From assembly GCA_035531535.1 (NCBI GenBank), contig DATKSV010000099.1, forward strand, positions 1 through 64,000: DNA of 64,000 nt, in the 5' to 3' direction. Position 1 is the stretch's first letter; the number at the start of each line of letters is the position of its first letter. This document shows positions 8,197 to 17,049 of this stretch, piece after piece. Under the pieces are notes generated by a model that worked only from the letters and a program-made list of their open reading frames with translations, was not told the origin of the DNA and made no database searches. Source of the DNA: AG-12 sp035531535. GTDB lineage: Bacteria > Chloroflexota > Dormibacteria > Aeolococcales > Bog-877. Both the position numbers and the translations under genes were made by a program.

Positions 8197-8408
8197 TGGT
8201 CCCGCACCTCCTCGATGACCTCGGCGGGGATCGGGCCGTATTCCGCTTCCTGGCCGGTAAGCCAGGCGCGAAGCACCGCTCTGCGTTCCTCGGCCTCTAT
8301 GGCTTTCGCCACGTAGCGAGAGAGTCCCCTGGCCCCAACCCTGTCCCTGATCCGCTCGACGAGCCCGGCGGGCAGGCTCACTGACACCTTGGCGTATTCG
8401 CTAGCCAT
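8166..8408 (-). CDS. Ribbon-helix-helix-type antitoxin (VapB-like)
   Basis: 80 residues. The N-terminus YAKVSVSLPAGLVERIRDRV then LSRYVAKAIEAEE is a ribbon-helix-helix DNA-binding fold: one strand followed by two helices. The C-terminal part, with AEYGPIPAEVIEEVRDQWL, would wrap the toxin. It comes first in the operon with the PIN protein. Upstream is a palindrome overlapping the -10, and the hexamer-to-ATG distance is six bases, so a leaderless autorepressed transcript is likely. Confidence 0.8.
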   Translation of the reverse strand: MASEYAKVSVSLPAGLVERIRDRVGARGLSRYVAKAIEAEERRAVLRAWLTGQEAEYGPIPAEVIEEVRDQWLSAVGASR

Positions 8409-8414
8409 GTTGCA

Positions 8415-8444
8415 ATCCTACCACCAGTAGGACTAGGAAGCCAA
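8415..8444 (-). promoter_or_regulatory. Promoter and operator of the VapB-like gene
   Basis: On the minus strand TTGGCT (8444-8439), an 18-base spacer and TAGGAT (8420-8415) form a good promoter. Six bases separate the -10 from the ATG at 8408, which would place the transcription start on the start codon. The inverted repeat TCCTAC-CACCA-GTAGGA (8416-8432) covers the -10 and is the likely operator. Confidence 0.6.
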
Positions 8445-8573
8445 TCCTCGGTGGCGGCTGGGCCAGGGTCAACGATCTCGCCCTGGCCGTTGTGCGCTAA
8501 CTCCGCAGTCCGGTCCAAATCCGCCCGATTGTGCAGTGGGAACCTTCCCCCCGCCAGCAGGCGGCTGAAGCGC

Positions 8574-8615
8574 TAGCACGGTAGCCGTGCTACGACCAGT
8601 GTCAGACTAGTCGTA
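8574..8615 (+). promoter_or_regulatory. Double inverted repeat upstream of the Phd-like antitoxin gene
   Basis: Two dyads lie directly before the ATG at 8616: TAGCACGG-TAG-CCGTGCTA (8574-8592, perfect 8-bp arms) and TACGAC-N13-GTCGTA (8591-8615). Phd/YefM proteins bind paired palindromes in their own promoter, so this is the expected place for such operators. No clear -10 at the leaderless distance was found here. Confidence 0.5.
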
Positions 8616-8855
8616 ATGAACATAGGAGCGTACGAGGCCCGGACTCACCTCGCGCACCTCCTGGATGAGGTGGCGGCTGGCCGGCGCTTCACCATAACCA
8701 AGCACGGGGTACCGGTTGCCGTGATCGCTCCGCCGGGCCCTGGCCATCCCCCGGAATCCCGACAGGCAACCCTGGCTGCTCTGAGAGAGTTCCGGCGAGG
8801 TCTGACCCGGGGACAGCTCGAGCTGAGCACGCTGATCGAGGAGGGACGCCGGTGA
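8616..8855 (+). CDS. Phd/YefM-family antitoxin
   Basis: 79 residues. The N-terminal MNIGAYEARTHLAHLLDEVA followed by GRRFTITKHGVPVAVIAP is the standard Phd/YefM DNA-binding fold. The C-terminal ~35 residues would contact the toxin. The stop overlaps the toxin start by four bases (GTGA), so the genes are translationally coupled. It is divergent from the VapBC pair at 7765-8408, with about 200 bases between the two modules. Confidence 0.85.
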   Translation: MNIGAYEARTHLAHLLDEVAAGRRFTITKHGVPVAVIAPPGPGHPPESRQATLAALREFRRGLTRGQLELSTLIEEGRR

Positions 8856-9277
8856 CGTTCGTCGTCGACGCCTCGATTGCGCTGGCGTGGTGCTTCGCAG
8901 ATCAGACGACTGCGATCTCCGAGTCCGCCCTGGATCGGCTGGGTCACGATGACGCGCTGGTGCCTGGTCTTTGGGCTCTTGAGGTCGCCAACGTGCTCGT
9001 CTTGGCGGAGCGGCGTGGCCGGCTCAACCCAGCTCAGACAGCGCGCTTCCTGGAGCTGCTCAGGCAACTTCCCATCACGGTCGAGGAGATCGGGCGCGAC
9101 GCCATCCTCACCACCGTTCTGGACCTGGCGAGGTCAAGCGAGCTGACTGCGTACAACGCTCCATACCTCGCCCTCGCGGCGGCCTCCGGAGTGCCGCTGG
9201 CTACCGGCGATGCAGCCCTGCGCCGGGCTGCTCTCGCGGTGGGTGTGGATCTGGTCATGCCCTCAGAGGGTCGCTGA
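8852..9277 (+). CDS. PIN-domain toxin (VapC-like) with one altered active-site residue
   Basis: 141 residues, start GTG inside the stop of the antitoxin gene. PIN acidic positions: D6 (FVVDASIALAW), E44 (WALEVANVL) and D120 (LATGDAAL). The third expected Asp, in the motif T-x-Y-D-A-x-Y, is Asn here (LTAYNAPYLALA, N102; codon AAC). The rest of the fold is intact. The change could reduce or abolish nuclease activity, or the protein may rely on the remaining three acids. It partners the Phd-like antitoxin. Confidence 0.85.
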   Translation: MTFVVDASIALAWCFADQTTAISESALDRLGHDDALVPGLWALEVANVLVLAERRGRLNPAQTARFLELLRQLPITVEEIGRDAILTTVLDLARSSELTAYNAPYLALAAASGVPLATGDAALRRAALAVGVDLVMPSEGR

Positions 9278-9437
9278 GCGGCGGGCGGGGAAGATGCTCA
9301 GTGGCGTCTCCACCTCCCCGACAGCGATTGGAGGCATTCTCTTCGGGCACCCAGCTCACGCGCTCCAGCACTTCGGTCCCAAGGCGCTCGGATACGCCCC
9401 GTTCAGAGTCGCTTAGAGTTGCAGAGACGCTGCCAAG

Positions 9438-9457
9438 CCGGCACCGCACGGTGCCGG
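9438..9457. terminator. Perfect 9-bp hairpin downstream of the integrase and VapC genes
   Basis: CCGGCACCG-CA-CGGTGCCGG is a perfect inverted repeat with a two-base loop. It lies 46 bases past the end of the minus-strand integrase gene and 160 bases past the plus-strand VapC gene. There is no T-tract on either side. A terminator is the simplest reading; a recombinase-binding site is an alternative. Confidence 0.4.
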
Positions 9458-9502
9458 AACGATGGGAAACCACGTGGGCAATCTCGTCGGGAGCGTAGCC
9501 CG

Positions 9503-11005
9503 TCAGTTGGGACTCGGAGGGCCCATCGTAGCCAGGAGTTCCAGGGTGTCGGCAACCCGCTCGAGGGCACTCCGTGCGGCAGTCCCGCGAGCATAAAGCA
9601 GAGGGCGGACAGGAACCGGTAGGTGGTTGGCGCGGGAGAGAACCAGGGCTGACGCCGCCGTGATCAGGTCGCTGTTCAAGGGGACGGCGCTCAGCGTTCC
9701 AATGGCCGCCTCCGCGAGTCGGAGCGAGGTCAGCCCAGAGACGGTTTCGGCTGGAAGCAGCTGGGTGGCTCGAAGGGCTCGTGCAATTGCCGCTTCGGCT
9801 TGGTCGACCAGCTCAGAAAGTGGCCCCGAGCCCGGTTGTCCTTGGGGTGGCCCCGGTGCCCCGGGACCTGGGGCGGGCTCCGCCCGGTTCGTCAAACAGT
9901 TGCGTGGCGTGGCGTAAGCGGGACCCTCCCTGGGGGCGGCGATAGCCGCGAAGTCGATGCTGTCGGCGGCTGCGCGCTTGTCCGCCATGGTGGCATGCAG
10001 GTAGCGGCCGGTGGTCTTGATGTCGGTGTGGCCCAGGAGCTCTCGCACGACCTCGATGTTGCGCACTTGGCGGAGGGCGTTGGTGGCAAAGGAGTGGCGG
10101 AAACGATGGGGGAAGTGGCGCCCAGCAATGGCCGTCTCTCCCATCAAATCGCGCACCAGGCTGACCAGAGTATTGGACTCCATCCTGCCCCAGTAGGGCC
10201 CGTGGCGCAGGGAACGAGGATTGGCGATGAAGTAGGAGGACTGGGGCAGGTGAGGGCGGAGGTCGTCCAGGTAGGTGGCAAGCACCTCGGCCGTGGCTGG
10301 ACCGAAGGGGACAGTGCGGGTCTTCGAGCCCTTGCCGACCACCGTCAATTGATGATGAGTGAGGTCGACGTCGGTGGTTCGCAGGGTTAGGAGTTCCCCG
10401 TTGCGGATGCCAGTTCCGGCCAGGATGGTGAGCGCGACGTAACCCACCCAGCGGCGTCGGTCACGGGAGTGCTCATATTTCTGCGCCAGCGCGAGGAGGT
10501 GGCGGACTTCTGGTTCGCTGTAGGCGTCGATCGGAGGGGGGACTGCGCTCGGTGGCCTGAGCCCCAGAGTCGGGTTGGAACGGGTGGGATCGCCGGCGAG
10601 GGTGAACGAGTAGAAGCTGCGCAGGGAGTGCAGGATCGTCGCCAGGGTGCTCCCTTTAACCCGCTGTCCGCGCTTGCAGGCGAGGAACTCCTGGAGCACC
10701 TCCGCGGTCGCCGCCTCCAGCCCGAGGCCGGGATGGGCCATCTGCAGCCACTGGTGGAAATTTCGAACCCATTTGGCGTAGGTGTGGCCGGTTGCCCCGG
10801 AGCGGTACTCGACCTCGGTCAGGTGCCGGGTGAAGGCGTCGAGAAGCGTCTCAAAGGAGTCATCGGACGAGCGACGTCCACCCAGACGGCGAACTGGCAG
10901 ACCATTGGCGTAGCGGGGCGTGCGCGGCTGTGCCGGGGGACTCTCGGAGGTGTCGGTTGGCCCGGATAAGCGAGTGTCCAATTCCTCTCCCCATGTCAGG
11001 CGCAC
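9503..11005 (-). CDS. Tyrosine recombinase/integrase
   Basis: 500 residues. An N-terminal SAM-like core-binding domain covers ~50-145, followed by the catalytic domain: R201 in AGTGIRNGELL, K225 in VVGKGSKTRTVPF, H300-x-x-R303 in PHRFRHSFAT, H326 in LGHTDIKTTGRYLHA and the nucleophile Y335. All catalytic residues are present. A ~145-residue C-terminal extension after the catalytic domain is unusual for XerC/D-type proteins; its sequence is helical and Ala/Leu-rich (for example LRLAEAAIGTLSAV). No tRNA lies nearby. It may belong to the mobile content of the 1-11 kb region. Confidence 0.85.
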   Translation of the reverse strand: MRLTWGEELDTRLSGPTDTSESPPAQPRTPRYANGLPVRRLGGRRSSDDSFETLLDAFTRHLTEVEYRSGATGHTYAKWVRNFHQWLQMAHPGLGLEAATAEVLQEFLACKRGQRVKGSTLATILHSLRSFYSFTLAGDPTRSNPTLGLRPPSAVPPPIDAYSEPEVRHLLALAQKYEHSRDRRRWVGYVALTILAGTGIRNGELLTLRTTDVDLTHHQLTVVGKGSKTRTVPFGPATAEVLATYLDDLRPHLPQSSYFIANPRSLRHGPYWGRMESNTLVSLVRDLMGETAIAGRHFPHRFRHSFATNALRQVRNIEVVRELLGHTDIKTTGRYLHATMADKRAAADSIDFAAIAAPREGPAYATPRNCLTNRAEPAPGPGAPGPPQGQPGSGPLSELVDQAEAAIARALRATQLLPAETVSGLTSLRLAEAAIGTLSAVPLNSDLITAASALVLSRANHLPVPVRPLLYARGTAARSALERVADTLELLATMGPPSPN

Positions 11006-11348
11006 CGCCCCTCCCCTGCAGGCCGGCCTCGCGTGCGGGGGGCCTTCCGAGCCACGGGCTCAGGCACGACTGAAGTCCCCTCGGCTGCGGCCCGGGGATG
11101 GGTCTCGATCAGCGCCGGTGCTGGCCCCGGTTCAGTCCCAGTCCTATTTGGTCGAGGAGTCGGAGCTGGCTACCGCGCCACCACGACACGGCCCCTGCCG
11201 CACCCGGACAGCTGCTTCGCCGGACCAGCCACCACCACCACCAGAGCGCTGCAGGTTGCGCTCCGCCGGTGCATCTGGACCCCAAAGCGGCGGAGTATTC
11301 CCCGGGCTACAGCGCGCCGGACTCTGCCCCCTTGGCGCAAGCCGCCGT
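11006..11348. other. Intergenic stretch without a recognisable gene
   Basis: About 340 bases between the integrase gene and the end of the large secreted-protein gene. It is GC-rich and no frame is convincing. I see no clear terminator. Confidence 0.4.
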
Positions 11349-14225
11349 TCAGCTGTAGTAGCCGAGCACGTCGATGACCACGTCGGTTGAGCCGGCATAG
11401 TTGTAGACGCTTATGCCCCCGCTGGGATTGAGGGTGGCGACGACCAGGTTGGGCACGGTCATGCCGGCTCCCCAATTGAGATTGGAGGCGAGCGGCGCGG
11501 TCCCCGATGGGAAGACGGTGAGGTAGCCGGCGGCGGTGGTGTTGGTGGCGGTGACGTTGATCACCACCGCGGTGGCACCCGCCGGCACTCCGGCCAAGCC
11601 CGTCACCTGCACGGTCATGGTGCTGCTGGCGGCCATGGGGTGGCCGGTGCACTGGGTCCCGCTCCCAGCCCTGGTGTCGCAGATCCGGGTCGGAGTCGGC
11701 AGCGCGCTGAACTCGCCGCCGACACCCCCGGCCGGGGTGTAATAGCCCATGACGTCGATCACCACATCGGTGGATCCAGAGTGGTTGTAGAGGGTGATCG
11801 CCCCACTCGAATTCAGCTTCGACGTCACCAGGTTGGCCACTGTCGACCCGGCCGCCCAGTTGAGGTTGGAGGCGGTCGGCGGCGACCCGCTCGGGAACAC
11901 GGTGAGGTAGCCGGCCTGGGTGGTGTTGGTCGCAGTGACATTCAGGACCGCCGCGACGGCGCCAGCGGGCACCCCTGCCAGCCCCGACACCTGCACGGTC
12001 ATGGTGCTGTTCCCGGCCATGGTGTGCCCGGTGCATTGGGTCCCGCTCCCAGCCCTGGTGTCGCAGATCCGGCCGGGGCTGAGGCCCTGGTAGAGGCCGA
12101 GCCCGGCCGCCGACGCCGCCGTAACGTATCCCTCCACGTCGACGATCACATCCACATGGAGGGCGTTGCTGACCACGGCGACCTGCCCTCCGGCGCTCAG
12201 CCCCACCTCAACGGAGTTGGCCACCGTCTCGCCGCTGGTGAAGTTGAGGTTGGAGGCGAGGGGGGCGGTCTGCCCGGCCGGGTAAACGGTCAGATAGCCA
12301 CTGCTGGTGGGGTTGGTGGCGGTGACGTTGAGCATCACGGCGGCGACCCCGCTCGCGGGGACCCCCGGCAGGCCGGTCACGTTCACGTCCAGAGTGGTTC
12401 CCGCGCCCAGGGTCTTGCCGTCGCACTGGGCGGCGGCGCCCGACAGGCCGGAGGGGTTGCCCGATCTCGTGTCGCAGACCCTGACTGGAGCTACCGGCGT
12501 GTACCCGGTCGGGTCTACTCCGCCCACGGTGTAGATGAAGAGGTCGCCGGCTGACGTCCCACTGGTACCCCCCGAGGTGCTCACGGTCACGTCCACCCTC
12601 CCGGCGGCTCCGGCCGGGCTGGTGGCGGTGATCGAGGTCGGGGAGACCACGGTGACATTGCTGGCCGGATTCGCCCCGAAGGCGACGGTGGCCCCGGTGG
12701 AGAAGTTGTTGCCGGTGATCGTCACAGTCGTCCCGCCGGTGGTGGCTCCGAAGTAGGGCGCCACCGCGGTCACCTGAGGTGGTGGGGAGAACACCCCGTA
12801 GGAGGCTATCTCCGTCACCGCCGGAATCGCCTGCCCGGTCTGCGACGCCAGGGCGGTCCAGGCCTCGCTCGCCGTCAGCGTCCCCGAGACCGCCTCCACC
12901 ATCACCCCGGTGAAGGTGATGCCGGGCACGCTCGGGCTGGTCTGGAAGGCGGTGCTCAAAGCGCTCCACTCCGTGGCCATGGACGTGTAGTAAATCTCGG
13001 GCACGGCACAGGTCCCCGGGGTGCCCTGGGCCACCGCGTAGACCTGAGCCGCGGTCCAGCCGTCCCCGGAGCCGGAGCCTCCCAGGATGTCGTCTCCGTA
13101 GTCGCCAAGGAACGTGGGTGTGCTCAGCGAGCAGAGCTGGGCGGTGGTGAACCCGGCCGCCTGGGAGTAGTACTGGACCCAGGAGGTGGAGTCGGCGCCG
13201 TCCCACCACCCCGAGCTCGCCTGCTCGATGTCACTGGCTCCCCAGCGCACGATCGGGGCGCTCCCCGGGATGCTGTAGGGGGCGGTGACCAGCTGGTACC
13301 AACCCTGAGCCGACAGCTGCAGGCTGGCCGGCTCGTAGGGGTAGTTGGGGTCGATGGCGTTCTCGCTGTTGCTGGTGCCGATCCCCAGCGTCATAGCGGG
13401 GGTGCCGGAGCCGTGGTCTGACTCGTAGCCGTCGATCCACGCCTGAATCAGCGGCTGGAGGCTGCTGTCGGGGGTGCATACCGTGCCCTCGAAGAGTTGG
13501 GTCCCGTACTGGGCCGGGCTGGTCAAAGTGGAGCACGGGGCCCCGAAGTCGAGCACCACCAACCCGGCTGCGGCGCTGGTGGCCTGCCCCTGCTGGTAGA
13601 GGGGGCAGCCGCTGCCCGATCCGGTCGCGCACTGCCCGACGTAGGGGTAGTACTCGTAGTAGGAAGGGGTGGTCGGCGGGACGCTGCCCTGATTGGAAGT
13701 GAGCGGCGTCGAGTTTGAGAGCAGCTGAGCGGAGGTGCCGCCGGCCGGACCCGACTGCCGGGGACAGGCGGCGGTGGCCAGATTGGAGATCGCGCCCAGG
13801 CTAAGATCGAGGGCGTGGTAGCGGCCGTGGGCGTCCTCGACGCAGGCGGACCCCGACCCGACCTCAACCACCCGCAGGCTGCCCGAGTCGTTCAGGGTCG
13901 CCACCCGCTGCGTCTGGCCCTGGATCACCGCGACCACTCCGCGAGCGGGCTGGGACGGCTGGCTCCCCGCAACCAGCAGCGAGGTGGGCCCGGTCTCCCA
14001 GCAACTGCCGGGCTGGATGAGGGCGCTGCTGATGGGAAGGTCGAGGCAGCTGATCCGTCGAGTGGTGGACCGTGGTGCGGCCAGTTCCTGGGCGCTTGGA
14101 GAATGGTGAACCAGATCGGCCCCGGGGCGGGAATGTGTTGTCGGCTGCGGGGCCGAGGTCAGCCAGATCAGGCCCCCGGCGAGCACCGTCAGCAACGCGG
14201 TCGCGGCCAGCAGTCTGGTGTTCAT
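11349..14225 (-). CDS. Large secreted protein with TIG domain and three cell-surface repeats
   Basis: About 958 residues. ATG 14225 is chosen because AAGG precedes it at a suitable distance; GTG 14234 is possible. The N-terminus NTRLLAATALLTVLAGGLIW is a signal peptide or anchor. Residues ~185-465 form an uncharacterised Tyr/Trp-rich domain (for example VGQCATGSGSGC, LGDYGDDILGG, IVRWGASDIEQASSGWW) that may be a TIM-barrel-like or substrate-binding module. A TIG/IPT immunoglobulin-like domain follows (VAPYFGATTGGTTVTITGNN). Then come three ~125-residue repeats, each starting R-x-C-D-T-R and ending V-I-D-V-x-G-Y-Y/V, with a conserved Cys pair and the core LNVTATN. The repeats are typical of actinobacterial and related surface proteins. 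No sortase motif is seen. Confidence 0.82.
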   Translation of the reverse strand: MNTRLLAATALLTVLAGGLIWLTSAPQPTTHSRPGADLVHHSPSAQELAAPRSTTRRISCLDLPISSALIQPGSCWETGPTSLLVAGSQPSQPARGVVAVIQGQTQRVATLNDSGSLRVVEVGSGSACVEDAHGRYHALDLSLGAISNLATAACPRQSGPAGGTSAQLLSNSTPLTSNQGSVPPTTPSYYEYYPYVGQCATGSGSGCPLYQQGQATSAAAGLVVLDFGAPCSTLTSPAQYGTQLFEGTVCTPDSSLQPLIQAWIDGYESDHGSGTPAMTLGIGTSNSENAIDPNYPYEPASLQLSAQGWYQLVTAPYSIPGSAPIVRWGASDIEQASSGWWDGADSTSWVQYYSQAAGFTTAQLCSLSTPTFLGDYGDDILGGSGSGDGWTAAQVYAVAQGTPGTCAVPEIYYTSMATEWSALSTAFQTSPSVPGITFTGVMVEAVSGTLTASEAWTALASQTGQAIPAVTEIASYGVFSPPPQVTAVAPYFGATTGGTTVTITGNNFSTGATVAFGANPASNVTVVSPTSITATSPAGAAGRVDVTVSTSGGTSGTSAGDLFIYTVGGVDPTGYTPVAPVRVCDTRSGNPSGLSGAAAQCDGKTLGAGTTLDVNVTGLPGVPASGVAAVMLNVTATNPTSSGYLTVYPAGQTAPLASNLNFTSGETVANSVEVGLSAGGQVAVVSNALHVDVIVDVEGYVTAASAAGLGLYQGLSPGRICDTRAGSGTQCTGHTMAGNSTMTVQVSGLAGVPAGAVAAVLNVTATNTTQAGYLTVFPSGSPPTASNLNWAAGSTVANLVTSKLNSSGAITLYNHSGSTDVVIDVMGYYTPAGGVGGEFSALPTPTRICDTRAGSGTQCTGHPMAASSTMTVQVTGLAGVPAGATAVVINVTATNTTAAGYLTVFPSGTAPLASNLNWGAGMTVPNLVVATLNPSGGISVYNYAGSTDVVIDVLGYYS

Positions 14226-14750
14226 CGACACCACCTTGAAGGAGTGAGCGCCCCGGGGTTTGAATGAGGTCGATCATCGTGGAGAGCGCGCGTAGTAGCT
14301 CCGGAGCTTCTACAGGGTACCCGACAGTGCCAATTTGAGCAACGGACCCGATCTGGGCACCACCGTCCCCGTCCCGAGCCGGCCGACCGCGACGGACAGG
14401 ATGCCGGGGCCCCAGAGAAGGCTGTGGGGAAGTCCAAAGGTGGCGGGATCAGCTGACTCCGCTGAGCCCCGGCGGCAACAAGGTGATCTACCCGTATCAG
14501 GTCCACAGGCGCGAATGGGGGCCATCCCTGTCTCGGCAAGGGCCCGCATTCGCGGCTCTCGGCCGCTTCCGGCCGGGCCCCCGAGGTCCCGCCGAACGCT
14601 CGCAGCCGACCCGTCCGGCGGCGCCGCCTGGCCGTGGCGGACCGGGCCGGCCACCGGGGTGGTCCCTCGCTCTCCCCCTGACCCGCAGGGCGGAGGGGCC
14701 CGTACACACCAACCTGCACCGGGCCGAGCCCGCCTTGGGGGCGGACGAGA
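14226..14750. other. Intergenic stretch without a recognisable gene
   Basis: About 525 bases between the secreted-protein gene and the universal stress protein gene. Several long frames exist because of the GC content, but none looks like a protein. The promoter of the secreted-protein gene must lie here. Confidence 0.4.
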
Positions 14751-15251
14751 TCAGTGGGGTGGCGGCGGCAGCGACTCGATCCCCGGCGGCCCGTCAGGCC
14801 ATACCAGCAGCACCGCACAGGGCGCGTGATCAACCACGAACCGGGTGGCAGGTCCCAGGCTCTTGGGCCCCAGCCGCGAGTGGTCACCGTCGCGCGCTAC
14901 GACCAGCAGGTCGACGTCCTCGGCGACAGCTCGGACGACTTCGCGCTCGACCCGTCCCTGACGCTGGATCAACTCCACGTCCTCGCGGCCGAGCCGAGCG
15001 GCGGCGGTGGCGAGCAGCTGCGCTCCCGCCTCAGCCGCAATCTCCTGAAACTGGGCGGTGGGTTTGCCCCCGCCCCAGGCCCTCCCCAAGAGGCCGACCC
15101 CCGCCGCCTCGGCGACGTCACCGACGTCGGAGGGCGTCACGTGCAGGAGGGCGACGGGGTTGCCGGGGGGAAGGTGCTGGGCGGCCACGTCAACGCATCC
15201 CTGCCAGGTTCCCTCGACCACCCAGATGACGGTCCGCACGGCAGGCATCAT
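14751..15251 (-). CDS. Universal stress protein (UspA-like)
   Basis: About 167 residues. The N-terminus VRTVIWVVEGTWQGCVDVAA then PVALLHVTPSDV fits the first strand-helix-strand of the Usp fold. The C-terminal part, DLLVVARDGDHSRLGPKSLG then ATRFVVDHAPCAVLLVWP, matches the Usp nucleotide-loop region (usually G-x2-G-x9-G-S/T), here in a degenerate form. The ATG at 15251 overlaps the stop of the permease gene (ATGA), indicating translational coupling. Its role may be to modulate the permease; that is inference from context. Confidence 0.75.
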   Translation of the reverse strand: MMPAVRTVIWVVEGTWQGCVDVAAQHLPPGNPVALLHVTPSDVGDVAEAAGVGLLGRAWGGGKPTAQFQEIAAEAGAQLLATAAARLGREDVELIQRQGRVEREVVRAVAEDVDLLVVARDGDHSRLGPKSLGPATRFVVDHAPCAVLLVWPDGPPGIESLPPPPH

Positions 15252-16498
15252 CCCACCAACCGCAAGGAGACCCACAGCGCTAGCGTCGCCGCGACCAGCA
15301 CGGCGGGCACGCTGATGGCGCCCAGACGCGTGAACTCCAACATGGGGAGTTCCTCCCCGCGCTGGCGGAGGACCCGCCGCCAGAGCAGGGTGGCGAGCGA
15401 GCCGACGTAGGTGAGGTTGGGGCCGGTGTTGACCCCGATCAGAACGGCGAGCACCGGACCCACCCCGGCGGCGGACGCCGCCGGGAGCAGGATCAGGACC
15501 GCTGGGAGGTTGTTGATCAGGTTGGCGAGGACCGCCGCGACCACCGCGATGAGGAGGAGCGAGCCCAGCGCCGTCCCCCCGGGGATGAGGTGGGCCACGA
15601 GCGCGCCCAGCCCGTGGAGCGAGACTGCCTTCACGATCAGCCCCAGGGCCAGCACGAACGCCAGGAACGGCACCTCCAGCGCCAGGCCGACATCGCGGAT
15701 CGCCACCCGCCGGCTGACCAGCCCGGGTACCGCCAGGACGACGGCTCCGCCGACGGCCGCGAATGCCGGAGCGATGTGGAAAACGGAGGTCACGAAGAAG
15801 CCGACGAGCGTGAGCGTCAAGACCGCGCCGGCGAAGACCGGAAATGGCTGAGGAGTCGCCGCGGTGGTCTCACCGCGGCCCACGAGGTCGGTGGCGAAGA
15901 ATCTTCGCAGCACCAACCACTCCACCCCAATCGCCGCCAGCCAGGGGAGCGTCATCGTCGCCCCGAAGCGGGCGAACGACAACCCGCTGGCGCTGAAGGC
16001 CAAGAGGTTGGTCAGGTTCGACACGGGCAGGAGCAAGGACGCGGAGTTGGCCAGGTGGGTGCAGGCGTAGACGTGCGGCTTGGCCCGAATCCGGAGCCGG
16101 GCCACCGTGGCGAACACCACGGGGGTCAACAGCACCACGGTGGCGTCGAGACTGAGCACGGCGGTGATGGTGCTGGCGACCGCGAACACGAGGGCGAGGA
16201 GAGTGACCGGCCGGCCCCGGGAACCGGTCGCCATCCAGGCCCCGGCGGCCTCGAAGAGGCCGTAGTGATCGCAAAGGCTCGCCAGAACCAGGACGGCGGC
16301 GAGGAAGCCGATGGTCGGTCCGAGGACTCTGGCCTCGGCGCCGGCCTGGCTCAGCGGCAGGACCCCCAGGAGCAACAGAACGCCCGCAGCCGGGACCGCG
16401 ACCACCGCCTCGGGCAACCCCTTGGGCCGAAGGATGGCGCCGGCCAGTGTCGCGACGAGAAGCAGTCCGGCGAGCGCCTCGGCGATGGGGCTGGACAT
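15248..16498 (-). CDS. SLC13/ArsB-NhaD superfamily permease
   Basis: 416 residues with about 11 hydrophobic segments. Features of the ion-transporter superfamily include two repeated re-entrant signatures: HLANSASLLLPVSNLTNLLA (~148-167), and LANLINNLPAVLILLPAASA with GVNTGPNLTYVGSLATLLWR in the C-terminal half. These resemble the N-T/N-N-x-P loops of ArsB and related arsenite or dicarboxylate transporters. No ArsR or ArsC gene is adjacent, so the substrate cannot be assigned. It is the first gene of an operon with the Usp-like protein. Confidence 0.8.
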   Translation of the reverse strand: MSSPIAEALAGLLLVATLAGAILRPKGLPEAVVAVPAAGVLLLLGVLPLSQAGAEARVLGPTIGFLAAVLVLASLCDHYGLFEAAGAWMATGSRGRPVTLLALVFAVASTITAVLSLDATVVLLTPVVFATVARLRIRAKPHVYACTHLANSASLLLPVSNLTNLLAFSASGLSFARFGATMTLPWLAAIGVEWLVLRRFFATDLVGRGETTAATPQPFPVFAGAVLTLTLVGFFVTSVFHIAPAFAAVGGAVVLAVPGLVSRRVAIRDVGLALEVPFLAFVLALGLIVKAVSLHGLGALVAHLIPGGTALGSLLLIAVVAAVLANLINNLPAVLILLPAASAAGVGPVLAVLIGVNTGPNLTYVGSLATLLWRRVLRQRGEELPMLEFTRLGAISVPAVLVAATLALWVSLRLVG

Positions 16499-17049
16499 TG
16501 ACGCGTAGAGCGTAAGCCCGAGCGACCACCAAGACCGGGATGGGGGGACCCAGATGCGGAACTGCCCATGAGGCGGGTAGTTACGAGTGGCTCGCCACCT
16601 TGGAAGGTGGAGGTTGCGACGCGCCCCCGCCCCGGATCAGGAGGCCCGCAGCGGGCCCCGGCCTACCGCATCCGCGCCCAGCGGTCGTCGAGGTGCCTAC
16701 GACCCCGACCGGGCGGGCTGGACGGCTGCCGCTGCGGCCCTGATCCGCCCGCGTATGGCCTCATCAGCCCGGTTGTAGGACCAGGTTATTTGGGGACGGG
16801 CTCGGAGCGACCAGGCCCGCCCGCGCCAGCCGGCCCTCGGGCTGGCGGTGGATCCCCTTCCCTCCGACTGTTCCAGCCTGATTCCGCCGCTTGGGGGAGA
16901 GCCCCGTCTGGTTGCCTCGGGCCGGGCTCTCTAAAGAGTTGCCTGGGCGCCGCCGGCGTACTACCCAAGCCCGTGGCTGGTTGGGCCAGTCCCGACTCCA
17001 CCTTCAGCGGGTGCGGCTGGTCGGTGTCCCTTGCCGGTCTCGGCCTAAC
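16499..17049. other. Intergenic stretch between divergent genes
   Basis: About 550 bases between the permease gene (minus) and the glycosyltransferase operon (plus). It should contain both promoters, but I could not pick out convincing -35/-10 pairs. No coding potential was recognised. Confidence 0.4.

Noticed and set aside
9438..9457. Integrase crossover site
   Set aside because: The palindrome fits the two-arm shape of a core site, but no second copy or flanking direct repeat was found, so a terminator is the simpler call.
11170..13209. Long alternative-frame open frames inside the large secreted-protein gene
   Set aside because: Their His/Arg-rich repetitive translations mirror the GC-rich repeats of the real gene in another frame.
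15590..16501. Plus-strand open frame of about 300 codons opposite the permease
   Set aside because: Antisense shadow: no hydrophobic pattern or motif, while the minus strand encodes a regular multi-helix permease.
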